Part shown: in pieces, positions 17,070 to 27,059 of the stretch
Layout: each line of letters begins with the position of its first letter
How positions within the stretch are numbered: position 1 is the first letter of the stretch
IMG/VR virus record: IMGVR_UViG_3300009071_001738
Coordinates: 1-64,000 of that record
Reading direction: 5' to 3' (one strand)
Source: a virus
Length of the DNA stretch: 64,000 nt
Made by a program: the position numbers and the translations under genes
Notes under the pieces: generated by a model
The model's input: the letters and a program-made list of their open reading frames with translations, nothing else
Told to the model about the DNA's origin: nothing
Database searches by the model: none

Positions 17070-18476
17070 ATGAACAAGGGTGACGAATCCGTAGGTAATA
17101 AAAGTAAGTTTATGGCTAGTGCCGAGTTTATGAAAGATAATCTTGGCCACGGCTTGTGTTTAGCAAAATGGAAACAAGTAAGTTTTCATTTACCAACAGG
17201 GCTGAATAATAGTTGCTATCATCCTCCGTTGCATCAAATGGATCGCGAGAAAGTAAAACTCGATCCTAATGCATTGCACAATACAGAACACAAAAAAGAA
17301 CAGCGTAAAATGATGCTCAAAGGTGAACGTCCTCCAGAGTGTCAGTATTGCTGGAACATTGAGGATTCAGGTAACCTAAGCGATAGACATTATCGCAGTG
17401 GAGAACCTTGGGCGGCCAGTGATTACGAAGCAATTAAAAACAGTACTGGTGACGAAGACTGGAAACCTAGTTACGTTGAAGTTAATTTTAATAATGCATG
17501 TAACTTGGCCTGTTCGTATTGCAGTCCACAATTTAGTAGCACATGGATGAAGGAAACTAAAAAAGTAGGAGCATATCCTACTAGTGTTCCGCATAATGCA
17601 CCTGAACATTTTGTTGGGCGTAATAGACCAATTCCACACAGAGAAGAAAATCCATATGTTGATGCGTTTTGGGAATGGTGGCCCTCGTTATACCCACACC
17701 TAAAACATTTCCGTATGACTGGTGGTGAACCATTGATGGATAACAATACATATCGTGTGTTTGATTATGTACTAGCATTACCAAATCCAGAGTTACATCT
17801 AAATGTAACAAGCAACTTCAGTGTTGAAGATAAACTGTTTGAAAAGTATATTGGTTACGTAAAAAAGTTATGTAAAACACAAATAGAACATTTTATGCAA
17901 TATGTTAGCCTTGACACTGGTGTGCCAGAACAAGCAGAATATATTAGGCACGGACTTCAATGGACTCGTATGCATCATAATGTATATAGGTATTTAGGAG
18001 AAGTGCCCGAGCGTAATAGTTTAACATTTATTATTACAATGAATAACTTGAGTGTGAGTGGAATTAAAAAGCAGTTAGAATGGATACTTGATTTACGTAA
18101 AGCGTTTAGTTCAACTTATCAGCGTATATGGTTTGATACACCATTGTTGCGTCAACCAACTTGGCAAAGTCTACAGATATTGCCATGGCCTTATGCTGAA
18201 AAATTAGAAGAAGTTGCAAATTGGATGGAACGAAACTTAGAAACCAAAGACGATCCATTCCACGGATTTAAAGATTATGAAGTACAGCGTATGCGTAGAG
18301 ATATAGCGTGGATGCGTAAAGGAGATGAATTACCTGAACAATATTTGCAAAACAATCGTGCAGACTTTTATAGGTTCTTTACTGAACACGATAAACGCAG
18401 AGACACAAACTTTTTAGCAACATTTCCTGAGATGGAAGAGTTTTGGAAACAGTGTAGATATTATGCTCAAAGATAA
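17070..18476 (+). CDS. Radical SAM protein (twitch-type), subfamily A
   Basis: 468 residues. The radical SAM triad is C144/C148/C151 (NACNLACSYCSPQF), followed by the SAM-binding MTGGEPLM near residue 216. The N-terminus carries extra Cys/His motifs, SCYHPPLHQMD near 50 and CQYCWNIED near 90, that could bind an auxiliary cluster, as in twitch/SPASM-type enzymes. The same N-terminal pattern recurs only in the gene at 19547. The ATG abuts the DUF59 stop. Substrate unknown; these families often modify peptides, sugars or carrier-bound groups. Confidence 0.88.
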   Translation: MNKGDESVGNKSKFMASAEFMKDNLGHGLCLAKWKQVSFHLPTGLNNSCYHPPLHQMDREKVKLDPNALHNTEHKKEQRKMMLKGERPPECQYCWNIEDSGNLSDRHYRSGEPWAASDYEAIKNSTGDEDWKPSYVEVNFNNACNLACSYCSPQFSSTWMKETKKVGAYPTSVPHNAPEHFVGRNRPIPHREENPYVDAFWEWWPSLYPHLKHFRMTGGEPLMDNNTYRVFDYVLALPNPELHLNVTSNFSVEDKLFEKYIGYVKKLCKTQIEHFMQYVSLDTGVPEQAEYIRHGLQWTRMHHNVYRYLGEVPERNSLTFIITMNNLSVSGIKKQLEWILDLRKAFSSTYQRIWFDTPLLRQPTWQSLQILPWPYAEKLEEVANWMERNLETKDDPFHGFKDYEVQRMRRDIAWMRKGDELPEQYLQNNRADFYRFFTEHDKRRDTNFLATFPEMEEFWKQCRYYAQR

Positions 18477-19554
18477 CGATAAATTTTGTGTGCGTCCGTT
18501 TATGCATAGTCTAGTAGACACCCAAGGACGTTTTATGCCTTGTTGTCGTAGTTTTGTTACAACAGATTTTAATATGAAAACACACTCTGTTGACGAGTGG
18601 TGGAATAGCGATTATCTCAATGATCTAAGAAAGCGTATAAAGAACAATGAACACAGTGATGAATGTGTTCGTTGTTATAAACAAGAGGAGCAAGGATCAA
18701 AAAGTTTTCGACAGTACAGCAATGAACGTTGGAGTGACATAACAGAACAAACAGAACAGCCACTGGATTGGGAAATACAGTTATCAAATTTATGTAACTT
18801 GAAATGCTTGATGTGTAATCCGCAATCTAGTAGTCAATTTTTAGTTGAAGAAAACAAACTGTTTGACAAGGTATGGGATCAGAAGAAATACGATTGGAAT
18901 GAAAAAGACAATTACAAGATACTTGAAATAATGGAACACTGTGATAGTTTTATTCTAAGAGGAGGCGAACCGTTTATGTTGCCTTGGGTTCGCGATATTC
19001 TTTCATCATTGACACAACGTAAAGAAATAATGATTGCAACAAATGGAACTAAATTTGATCAAAGTTGGGTTGATGTATTGTCAGCACACGACATTAAGAT
19101 GTGTTTAAGTATTGACGGATATGCAGAACTTAATCATTACATAAGATATCCAAGTAAATGGAATGTTATAACTAATAATATAGAGTTGATGCGTCAAATA
19201 CCCGATGCTAATATTTTTGTAAACACAGTCGTACAAAATTTAAATGTATTATATATTGATAGATTATTAGAGTGGGCTGAACAGGAAGAGCTTTTTGTAC
19301 AGTTTGATATATTAACAAAGCCTCATTATCTGGCACCTGTATGTTTGCCAAAAGAATTAGCTCAACTTGCACAAGATAGACTTCGTGCTGTTGACTACGA
19401 AGCACAAAATGGTTTAGAAGGAATTATCAATACATTGGATAACTCCAATGAAGAAAACTGGAAAGAATTTTTAGATATGATTACTATTAGAGATAGACAT
19501 CGTGGCACAAAGATAGTAAACTATATATCCGAAATGGAGGAACACTTTGCCTAA
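18463..19554 (+). CDS. Radical SAM protein (twitch-type), subfamily B
   Basis: 363 residues; overlaps the previous gene by 14 nt. The triad is C111/C115/C118 (LCNLKCLMCNPQSSS), with LRGGEPFMLPW near residue 166. The N-terminal auxiliary-type motifs are CVRPFMHSLVDTQGRFMPCC at residues 5-24 and CVRCYKQEEQGS near 67. It is the shortest of the six, with a reduced C-terminal region. Confidence 0.88.
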   Translation: MLKDNDKFCVRPFMHSLVDTQGRFMPCCRSFVTTDFNMKTHSVDEWWNSDYLNDLRKRIKNNEHSDECVRCYKQEEQGSKSFRQYSNERWSDITEQTEQPLDWEIQLSNLCNLKCLMCNPQSSSQFLVEENKLFDKVWDQKKYDWNEKDNYKILEIMEHCDSFILRGGEPFMLPWVRDILSSLTQRKEIMIATNGTKFDQSWVDVLSAHDIKMCLSIDGYAELNHYIRYPSKWNVITNNIELMRQIPDANIFVNTVVQNLNVLYIDRLLEWAEQEELFVQFDILTKPHYLAPVCLPKELAQLAQDRLRAVDYEAQNGLEGIINTLDNSNEENWKEFLDMITIRDRHRGTKIVNYISEMEEHFA

Positions 19555-20902
19555 GTTAGTTAATGAAACAGATTTAGAATTTAGAAAAAGAATTCTTGAT
19601 CCAAAGAGTGCAAGTTTTTGTGGAGCCAAATGGTATAATGCTACTATATGGTTAGGCAGTGGTATGACTACAAGTTGTCATCATCCACCAGCACACAAAG
19701 TTGATGTTGATGAAGTTAAATTTAATCCAAGAGCATTGCACAACAGTTCACAAAAGAAACAAGATCGTGCTGATATGCTCACAGGTGTAAGGCCCAAAGG
19801 TTGCGAATACTGCTGGAAGATTGAAGATATTAAACGAGATAATATCAGTGATAGAGTTTACAAAAGTGTAATCTACAGTGACAAATTATTACAAGATGCA
19901 TACAATACACCTCCGGAAGATGATGTTAACTTGCGTACACTTGAAATTGCTTTTGATAGAACTTGTCAGTTTGCATGTAGTTATTGTAACCCAGCGTTCA
20001 GTACTACATGGGTTAAAGATATTAAAAAGAATGGAGCATATGCCGGTCTAGAAAGCGATGGTCGTAATCACTTTACACATGAACACAACGAAGCAAGTTT
20101 GTACAAGTATTCCGAAACCAACCCATACGTTGAAGCATTTTTCAAATGGTGGGAAAGTGACTTGCACGAAACATTACAAGAATTACGTATCACTGGCGGA
20201 GAGCCGTTGATGAGCGGTCACACATGGGACCTGTTTGATTGGTTTAAAGAAAACAAAGGTAAGTCAAAAACTCGAATTGCTATTAACAGCAACTTGGGAT
20301 TTGAAAGCGAAAAAGTTGAGAAATTGCTTGATGCGGCAGAACATCTTGAATTAGACTTATATACCAGCAACGAGAGTATGGGTCTACAAGCCGAATATAT
20401 ACGTGATGGATTAGAATGGAAACAATGGACAGCAAACGTAGAGCTACTGATACGAAGTGGTAAACTACGAGGATTGCATGTAATGAATACCATTAATGCA
20501 TTATGCTTAGAAAGTTTACCTGAGTTCTTAACGTGGATGCTAGAATGGAAATCAAAGTTTGGCAGAGACTTTCCAAACTTTACACTCAATATTTTACGCT
20601 TTCCAAGTTTCCAATCACCTCTTGTGTTACCTGACGAGATTAGGGAACATCACAAGCAAAGATTACAAGATTGGTTATCTAATTTTCGTAACCATGCAAT
20701 GTTACATGAACACGAAATTAATCATGTACAGCGTTTAATTGATTACTTAGATGTTGTTAAAACTCCACATAGAGAAACATTTGAAATGCCTAAACTTCAC
20801 AACGATTTTAAACAATTTTATTCACAATACGACCAACGCAGAGGTAAAGACTTTACCGCTACGTTTCCAACCTTAGCGGAGTGGTACAATGGACTCAAGT
20901 AA
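19547..20902 (+). CDS. Radical SAM protein (twitch-type), subfamily A
   Basis: 451 residues. The start is TTG at 19547, chosen because a strong GGAGG (19537-19541) precedes it and because it overlaps the previous stop like the other junctions. The triad is C140/C144/C147 (RTCQFACSYCNPAF), with ITGGEPLMSG near 216. N-terminal SCHHPPAHKVDVDEVKFNP and CEYCWKIEDI match the first radical SAM gene, so the two are paralogues and may act on related substrates or as partners. Confidence 0.88.
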   Translation: MPKLVNETDLEFRKRILDPKSASFCGAKWYNATIWLGSGMTTSCHHPPAHKVDVDEVKFNPRALHNSSQKKQDRADMLTGVRPKGCEYCWKIEDIKRDNISDRVYKSVIYSDKLLQDAYNTPPEDDVNLRTLEIAFDRTCQFACSYCNPAFSTTWVKDIKKNGAYAGLESDGRNHFTHEHNEASLYKYSETNPYVEAFFKWWESDLHETLQELRITGGEPLMSGHTWDLFDWFKENKGKSKTRIAINSNLGFESEKVEKLLDAAEHLELDLYTSNESMGLQAEYIRDGLEWKQWTANVELLIRSGKLRGLHVMNTINALCLESLPEFLTWMLEWKSKFGRDFPNFTLNILRFPSFQSPLVLPDEIREHHKQRLQDWLSNFRNHAMLHEHEINHVQRLIDYLDVVKTPHRETFEMPKLHNDFKQFYSQYDQRRGKDFTATFPTLAEWYNGLK

Positions 20903-22214
20903 AAAAGACTTTTATGAAAAATATGATTATAACGAAAGAACTCCGCACTTTGTCAAGCCTGAAGATTTAACAGACAAGCAACTTAGCAGACTTGTCAAAG
21001 AGGATAACTTTTGTATGTTGCCTTGGGTTCACATGCATGCCTTTCCAGATGGTAGAGTGTATCCTTGTTGTTTAGGTGATTACTGGCATCCAATTGGAGA
21101 CTTACGCAAAGACACAATGCGTGAAGTATGGAATCAAGATGCGTATAAAACAATGCGTAAAAACATGCTTGAAGACAAGCCATGTAAAGAATGTACTAAA
21201 TGCTATGAACAAGAACAAAACGGTTTCTTTAGTATGCGAAATGATGCTAATAGAAACTACGGACATTTGATCGAAGAAGTAAATCAAACAACAGAAGATG
21301 GCGAACATCCTGAGTTTAAGTTGCGTTATTGGGATATACGCTTCAGTAACCTATGTAACTTTAAATGCCGTTCTTGTGGTCCTATTTTTAGCAGTAACTG
21401 GTTCAACGATCATGTAAAACTGTACGGAAGAGTACCTGATGTGCTTAAAAGAGACATGGCCAGAGTAGAGTACACAACTGGCGATGAAGACGGAATGCTG
21501 AATCAAATGGAAGAACATATTCCGTATTTAGAACAAGTATATTTTGCAGGTGGTGAACCTTTGATTATGAAGGAGCATTATTACTTGCTTGAGCGTTTAA
21601 TTGAACTAGGCAAGACTGATGTGCGTTTGGTATACAATACAAACTTTAGTGAAATGCGTTACAAGAAAAAGCATGTATTTGATTATTGGAAACAGTTTAA
21701 AACAGTAAATGTTGGTGCTAGTCTTGATGGCATGGGTCCACAAGCAGAGCTAATACGCAAAGGTGCAGATTGGAAACAGACTGAAGAAAACAGAGTACGT
21801 ATGATGGCTGAAGTGCCACATGTTGACTTTTATGTTAGTGCTACAGTCACTAGTCAAAACGTTTTACATGTACTAGACTTTCACAAAGACTGGGTTGAAA
21901 AAGGGTTTATTCAACCACAGGATTTTAATGTTAATATTTGTCAAAGTCCTGAATGGTATCGTATTGATATTTTTCCAGAGAAGTTTAAAAAAGAAGTTAT
22001 TGAACCTGCATATCGCAAACACATTGAATGGTTAGATCCACAAGATAAGTTACGTAGAGCAACAACAGGATTTGAAAGTGCTATTAACTTTATGATGAGC
22101 AACGATGGATCAAAAGAATGGCCAAGGTTTGAAGAAGAAATTACAAAGTTAGATCGCATACGCAACGAAGATTTTTGGAAAACATTTCCGGAGTTGGAGT
22201 CGGCACGTGGATAA
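20889..22214 (+). CDS. Radical SAM protein (twitch-type), subfamily B
   Basis: 441 residues; overlaps the previous gene by 14 nt. The triad is C156/C160/C163 (SNLCNFKCRSCGPIFSS), with FAGGEPLIMKEHY near 220. The N-terminal motifs are NFCMLPWVHMHAFPDGRVYPCC at residues 39-60 (described here by its ends: FCML and YPCC) and CKECTKCYEQEQNG near 98. Most like the genes at 22207 and 23931. Confidence 0.88.
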   Translation: MDSSKKDFYEKYDYNERTPHFVKPEDLTDKQLSRLVKEDNFCMLPWVHMHAFPDGRVYPCCLGDYWHPIGDLRKDTMREVWNQDAYKTMRKNMLEDKPCKECTKCYEQEQNGFFSMRNDANRNYGHLIEEVNQTTEDGEHPEFKLRYWDIRFSNLCNFKCRSCGPIFSSNWFNDHVKLYGRVPDVLKRDMARVEYTTGDEDGMLNQMEEHIPYLEQVYFAGGEPLIMKEHYYLLERLIELGKTDVRLVYNTNFSEMRYKKKHVFDYWKQFKTVNVGASLDGMGPQAELIRKGADWKQTEENRVRMMAEVPHVDFYVSATVTSQNVLHVLDFHKDWVEKGFIQPQDFNVNICQSPEWYRIDIFPEKFKKEVIEPAYRKHIEWLDPQDKLRRATTGFESAINFMMSNDGSKEWPRFEEEITKLDRIRNEDFWKTFPELESARG

Positions 22215-23430
22215 TAATTCCAAGACAATATGTATGTTACCTTGGGTTAGTATGGAAACAACACCAATGGGTACCAGTCGACCTTGTTGTTTAGCAATGG
22301 ACGAAATTACAAAACCAGATGGTACAAAGTATGCACTACGAGAAAATACACTTGAAGAAATATATAAAAGCGAATACATGGTTGATTTACGTGAACAGTT
22401 TTTGCGTGGAGAAAAACCTAAAACATGTAGTCGCTGTTGGGATGAAGAAGATGCAGGACGCACAAGCAAACGCATGAACACAGATGTGCGTTTCAAACAT
22501 GAACGCCCGTTGATAGATTTTTCTGACACCAATCCTGACAGTTTATGGTTTATTGATCTAAAACTTGGAAACATTTGTAATCTTAAATGTCGTATATGTG
22601 GAAGTTGGTCAAGCAGTAAATGGGCAAGAGAAGAAATTGATTATATACGCAAATACAAAAATAGAAATGCCAAGGATCATATTGCATACAAGTGGCTTAA
22701 AGATGGCAAGTGGCCTCGTGAGTCTGAAGTATTTTGGGAGAACATGATTGACTTACTGCCTAACATAAAATACTTTGAGTTTACAGGTGGTGAACCTTTT
22801 ATGATCAAAGAACACTTTCAATTGCTACAACAAGCAGTTGACGGCGGCTTTGCAAAAGATATTGAAATACATTACAATACCAACGGCACACAATATCCAG
22901 AAGAGTTTGTACATTTATGGAAAGAGTTTAAGTATGTTGAGATTGCATTTAGTATTGATAACGTAGGCAAACGATTTGAGTACGAACGTTTTGGAGCTCG
23001 CTGGGACGAAGTATGCGAAAATATAAAACGTTTTAGAGACTTGCGTGATCAGAATAACAATATTAAGTTACAGATTTGTTTAACTGTAAATATTCAGAAT
23101 GTCTACTACTTGAAAGATTTATGTGACTGGATGCGTACACAGGACTTTGATTATCATCACTTTAATATGTTACATGATCCGCGCCACCAAAACATTGGTG
23201 AAATGACAATAGAAGCAAAACAAATAGTAACCAATCGCTTAAAACAAGATCAATTTCATCCACACGATAAAAATGAAATTGATAAACTAATAAAGTTTAT
23301 TGACAATGGACCTAGCAGTAATGGTAAAGACTTTGTTAGATTAATGAAACAAACAGATACATATCGTAAAGAAAACTTTTTAGAAACACATACACAAATA
23401 GCAAAGGCAATGGGTTACAGTGATACGTGA
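22207..23430 (+). CDS. Radical SAM protein (twitch-type), subfamily B
   Basis: 407 residues from a GTG start overlapping the previous stop by 8 nt. The triad is C124/C128/C131 (GNICNLKCRICGSWSSSKW), with FTGGEPFMIKEHF near 196. The N-terminal auxiliary-type motifs are ICMLPWVSMETTPMGTSRPC near residues 9-28 and CSRCWDEEDAGR near 77. It overlaps the oxygenase-like gene by 11 nt. Confidence 0.88.
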   Translation: MDNNSKTICMLPWVSMETTPMGTSRPCCLAMDEITKPDGTKYALRENTLEEIYKSEYMVDLREQFLRGEKPKTCSRCWDEEDAGRTSKRMNTDVRFKHERPLIDFSDTNPDSLWFIDLKLGNICNLKCRICGSWSSSKWAREEIDYIRKYKNRNAKDHIAYKWLKDGKWPRESEVFWENMIDLLPNIKYFEFTGGEPFMIKEHFQLLQQAVDGGFAKDIEIHYNTNGTQYPEEFVHLWKEFKYVEIAFSIDNVGKRFEYERFGARWDEVCENIKRFRDLRDQNNNIKLQICLTVNIQNVYYLKDLCDWMRTQDFDYHHFNMLHDPRHQNIGEMTIEAKQIVTNRLKQDQFHPHDKNEIDKLIKFIDNGPSSNGKDFVRLMKQTDTYRKENFLETHTQIAKAMGYSDT

Positions 23431-23929
23431 GGTACAACAAATATCCACAAACGGATACAAGTTAAAACACAATATCCCCAATGGTGTTAAAAATAAGTTG
23501 TTTAATCATACAACGCAATTTGACCCTATTACTGAAACATGGCATCTTGGAGGCTACAGAGAGTTGTGGTGGTTAGATATTGATCGTGATAGTATTGTAC
23601 GCAATGAAATAGCAGGTAGATTTTCTAGCCTTGATATTGACAAGCAAAAGGTGCGTGGTGTTGAAATATGGTTTGATCATGCTGGCTATGAAAACGCAAT
23701 GCATACTGATGATCCTAATAGTGTTTGTAATATTATTATGTTGTACTTAGGAGAAGAAAGTAACAGTGAATCAATGGGTACTTACTGGTATGAAAATGAT
23801 ATCAAGTACGAAGTTGACTATGAAGTAAATACTGGACTAATGTTATTAAATTCGCACACAATACAACACGGCATGAAAGGTAAAGTTCCTAACAATGTTA
23901 TTCGAAAATCTTTATATGTAAATTTTTAA
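23420..23929 (+). CDS. 2-oxoglutarate/Fe(II)-dependent oxygenase-like protein
   Basis: 169 residues from a GTG start. A double-stranded beta-helix pattern is visible: NAMHTDDPNS gives an HxD pair near residue 94, NSHTIQHGMKG a distal His near 150, and NVIRKSLYVNF an Arg at the 2-oxoglutarate position near 162. These enzymes hydroxylate proteins, nucleobases, lipids or small molecules. It is inserted among radical SAM genes, so it may carry out a hydroxylation in the same pathway. Activity is inferred from the metal triad. Confidence 0.65.
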   Translation: MIREVQQISTNGYKLKHNIPNGVKNKLFNHTTQFDPITETWHLGGYRELWWLDIDRDSIVRNEIAGRFSSLDIDKQKVRGVEIWFDHAGYENAMHTDDPNSVCNIIMLYLGEESNSESMGTYWYENDIKYEVDYEVNTGLMLLNSHTIQHGMKGKVPNNVIRKSLYVNF

Positions 23930-23930
23930 T

Positions 23931-25229
23931 ATGATAAAACCAGACAAAAAACCTGAAAATTTGTGTATGGCTCCGTGGACACATACCTACCTAAGTCCGC
24001 AAACAGAACGCAGACTTTGTTGTGCTAGTAGAGAACCAGCACAGAACTTTGAGCAGTATATTGATACAGACTCAGGAACAGGTGAATATAAACCTACCAC
24101 ACTAGACGAACACTGGAACAGCGAACACATGAAAAGTGTTAGGCGTAGAATGATGTCTGGTGAAGAACTTAGTGAATGTGAAGTTTGTACTAACAAGTTA
24201 TTAAACACAGATGTTTACAGAAGTTATTTTAATAACCTATTTGGACATAAATATGATAGTATATGGGATCACACCGATCCTGATGGTACGACCCGTTTAA
24301 AGCCAGTTAGTTGGGATTATAGGTTTTCAAACCTATGCAACTTCAAATGTCGTATGTGTGGTGATATGCTCAGTTCAAGTTGGGAAGCCGAGCAACGTAA
24401 GCATAATATGATAAATTGGGAAGATCCTAAGAACAACTGGATGCGACCTAATCTCAAAAAACAAATAGAAAAATTTCAGTCAACTCAGATAGAACAGGAG
24501 TTTGCTGAAGCAGTTGAAAGTCACCGCGTAGAAGAAGTCTACTGGGTAGGTGGCGAACCTTTAATGTATGAACAGCATTGGAGGTATATGAAGAGAATTA
24601 TAGAGCTAGGAGATGGACCAAATGTTTATGCAAGATATAACACTAACTTATCTAGGATTAGTTATTCTGGCACTAATCTTTATACTGATATTTTGGCTAG
24701 GCTACGTGATTGGCAAATATGTGCAAGCCTCGATGGCACGGGACGAATTGGAGAGTATATTCGAACAGGTCTCAATTTTGACCAGTGGCTTGAAAACTTC
24801 AATAAAGGAGTTGAGGTCAGCAACCACTCGCGCCAAATTCGTATTGACTTCACTCTTACCTTACCAGGACTCTTTGAAGTCCAAAAAATACAAGAACTCG
24901 CAAAAAGATTAGGTGTAGGAATACTTGCTAAAGTAATCTTTAGTTTTAGTCCTGACATTGTAATGTCGCCATTGGCATTGCCTCGTAACCTGTTGGATAA
25001 ATGGTTAGATGAACTTATTCCTTCAGTTGATGGTGCGTTAAAAGATGTGCTAGTACAACTAAAGAATAGACCAACATTTGCAGAACAATGGCCAGATCAG
25101 TATGAAGCAGGACTACAAAAAGGCAAAGCACGTATATTAAAATTAGAACAAATTAGAACACAAGATCTGACGATGACAGATATTCTATCTTCACGGCATG
25201 ATATATTAGATTGGTGGTTAGAAATATGA
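23931..25229 (+). CDS. Radical SAM protein (twitch-type), subfamily B
   Basis: 432 residues; starts 1 nt after the oxygenase stop. The triad is C136/C140/C143 (SNLCNFKCRMCGDMLSSSW), with WVGGEPLMYEQHW near 206. The N-terminal motifs are LCMAPWTHTYLSPQ with RLCCAS near residues 11-33 and CEVCTNKLL near 83. Last of the six cassette radical SAM genes; the stop forms ATGA with the next gene. Confidence 0.88.
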   Translation: MIKPDKKPENLCMAPWTHTYLSPQTERRLCCASREPAQNFEQYIDTDSGTGEYKPTTLDEHWNSEHMKSVRRRMMSGEELSECEVCTNKLLNTDVYRSYFNNLFGHKYDSIWDHTDPDGTTRLKPVSWDYRFSNLCNFKCRMCGDMLSSSWEAEQRKHNMINWEDPKNNWMRPNLKKQIEKFQSTQIEQEFAEAVESHRVEEVYWVGGEPLMYEQHWRYMKRIIELGDGPNVYARYNTNLSRISYSGTNLYTDILARLRDWQICASLDGTGRIGEYIRTGLNFDQWLENFNKGVEVSNHSRQIRIDFTLTLPGLFEVQKIQELAKRLGVGILAKVIFSFSPDIVMSPLALPRNLLDKWLDELIPSVDGALKDVLVQLKNRPTFAEQWPDQYEAGLQKGKARILKLEQIRTQDLTMTDILSSRHDILDWWLEI

Positions 25230-26299
25230 CACGAGAAGTTAAAGTAGTATTAAGAAATCCAGTTAACAAAAGTAAAACAGTTGATTTTCATATTGACGTT
25301 GAGCAAACTATAATGGGACGTAACTGGCTAGGTGCATTAAATGGATTATTAATAAATGATTCCTACTTAGAAAAGAACTTTTTATTCTTGGGTTTTCCTA
25401 ATACTGCTAGAGATATTAACTTCATATGTAAAGAGTTACAGTGGGTCAAAAATACTATCAATAATTTTTTTAACGAGGAGTATATAATAAGAGAAATATT
25501 TACACCAAAAACATTGAGAGATGGCATGAACCCAAATCAGGATATTATGAACAGATTGCATAATCATTTTGAAGTACTACAAGGTAGTGCATGGGGATTG
25601 AGTGACTGGTATAAAAAAGCAAATCACGAAACTAAGTTTGCTATTAGACAGTTAAACAATTTGTGTCACGAAGCAGAATCATTAATGCTGAGCCAGAAGA
25701 AACAAATTGAGGCACCGCAGTGGATGCGTCCGTCTCAGATCACAACATTTTTAAATGCTCCTAGATTTGATTATCCCGACGAGCATAAGCGGACATTCAA
25801 CAAGGAAAGATATGATCGTACCTTTGGTACTGTTTACCAACACTGGACTCAAGTAGGAAAAACATTATATGAAGTGTTCGTTGATGAAGGCGCACCTGAT
25901 TTAACAGACGCAATGTGTGAAGAGATTACTCATTTGCGTTACTACAGTGGCGAGTTTGACATTGAATGGTCACGTGATATTACCTATGCTGGTGAATATC
26001 CGTGGCACAAGCAACGAATGGATGAATATGCAGATTGGTTAGAGCGTAATGGTTTTAATCACAATGACACACAATACAACTATGGATATCATTCAGTTGG
26101 ACAAGTTGATCTAGTAGGTAGTTTTGGTACAGACAATCCTGAAACAGTGTGGGAGATCATTGGCGAACACTTAGACATTGTAAAAATTGAAACACTTGAG
26201 GCTTCATGTGATTTTGATTATTGCTGGACAGACAAGGATTATTATGACGTACAAATTGAAAGGTTAAAACCAGGTTATGATTATAGTAGCCGGGGGTGA
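25226..26299 (+). CDS. Hypothetical cassette protein, unknown function
   Basis: 357 residues from the ATG at 25226, in ATGA overlap with the last radical SAM gene; upstream in-frame TTG/GTG codons are less likely. The protein is soluble and mixed alpha/beta, rich in Trp, Tyr, His and Asp (for example QGSAWGLSDWYKKANHE near residue 125 and WSRDITYAGEYPWHKQRMDE near 252). I see no catalytic signature. It is coupled to radical SAM and SGNH genes and is probably a pathway partner. Confidence 0.65.
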   Translation: MTREVKVVLRNPVNKSKTVDFHIDVEQTIMGRNWLGALNGLLINDSYLEKNFLFLGFPNTARDINFICKELQWVKNTINNFFNEEYIIREIFTPKTLRDGMNPNQDIMNRLHNHFEVLQGSAWGLSDWYKKANHETKFAIRQLNNLCHEAESLMLSQKKQIEAPQWMRPSQITTFLNAPRFDYPDEHKRTFNKERYDRTFGTVYQHWTQVGKTLYEVFVDEGAPDLTDAMCEEITHLRYYSGEFDIEWSRDITYAGEYPWHKQRMDEYADWLERNGFNHNDTQYNYGYHSVGQVDLVGSFGTDNPETVWEIIGEHLDIVKIETLEASCDFDYCWTDKDYYDVQIERLKPGYDYSSRG

Positions 26300-27059
26300 T
26301 AGTTTTGTTGCAGGAAGTGAACTAGAACACTCTGATAATAATTTTACAAAGTTGGTTAGTCAACAATATACCAATTATATAAATGTAGCAACACCTGGCA
26401 ATAGCAACGAAGCAATCGCTAGACAAACAATTAATGCATTAGAGTCATTAACAAAAGATAAGTTTGCTATAGTTAGTTGGACATTTCCAGGACGCTATGA
26501 GTTTCGTTTCAATTACGATACCAAACAACGTACAGGGCATTGGTATTCAATTAACTCGTGGACAATTGAAAGTGACTTATCTTCAATTGAAAAAGAGTTC
26601 CATACCCAAGATGATGGTATTCTAACGGCTCAACAAGATACTATTAAAAGAGCAAACGAGACAGGTGTTGCTGGCTTTGCTCAAACATTCTATAAACATG
26701 TTGGTAGCAGTGAATACTGGGAAATATATAGCACACTAAAAGAAATAGTGTACTTACAAAACTACTTAAAATCTAATAGTATTCCCTACATGTTTACCTG
26801 TGCTGACAACTGTATATTATACAATTATACAATAGAAAATGCCGATGTGTCAATCAAAACTTTGTACAATCTAATAGATATGAACAAATGGTTTTGGTTT
26901 CCAGAAGGAACAAAGAATGGTGAAACTCAGAACCCTAGAGGTTTTTACCAGTGGGCACTAGAGAATAAATACAAGGTAGGCACTACACACCCCTTAGAAG
27001 ATGCACATAAATCAGCCGCAAACCTAATGCAGGAGTTTTTCAATGATCAAATGGTTTAA
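26277..27059 (+). CDS. SGNH/GDSL-hydrolase-like protein
   Basis: 260 residues, overlapping the previous gene by 23 nt. Block I is IIVAGGDSFVAGSELEH (GDS at residues 7-9), block II-like Gly-Asn occurs in ATPGNSNEAIARQ near 41, and the C-terminal catalytic DxxH-like block is THPLEDAHKSAA near 240. SGNH enzymes are esterases or acyl/acetyl hydrolases and transferases that often edit O-acyl groups on glycans. One of four such proteins in the window. Confidence 0.65.
   Translation: MIIVAGGDSFVAGSELEHSDNNFTKLVSQQYTNYINVATPGNSNEAIARQTINALESLTKDKFAIVSWTFPGRYEFRFNYDTKQRTGHWYSINSWTIESDLSSIEKEFHTQDDGILTAQQDTIKRANETGVAGFAQTFYKHVGSSEYWEIYSTLKEIVYLQNYLKSNSIPYMFTCADNCILYNYTIENADVSIKTLYNLIDMNKWFWFPEGTKNGETQNPRGFYQWALENKYKVGTTHPLEDAHKSAANLMQEFFNDQMV

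Noticed and set aside
24613-24912. Membrane-like 99-residue ORF in another frame
   Set aside because: It lies wholly inside a radical SAM gene with intact family motifs and has no ribosome site; the hydrophobic run is a frame artefact.
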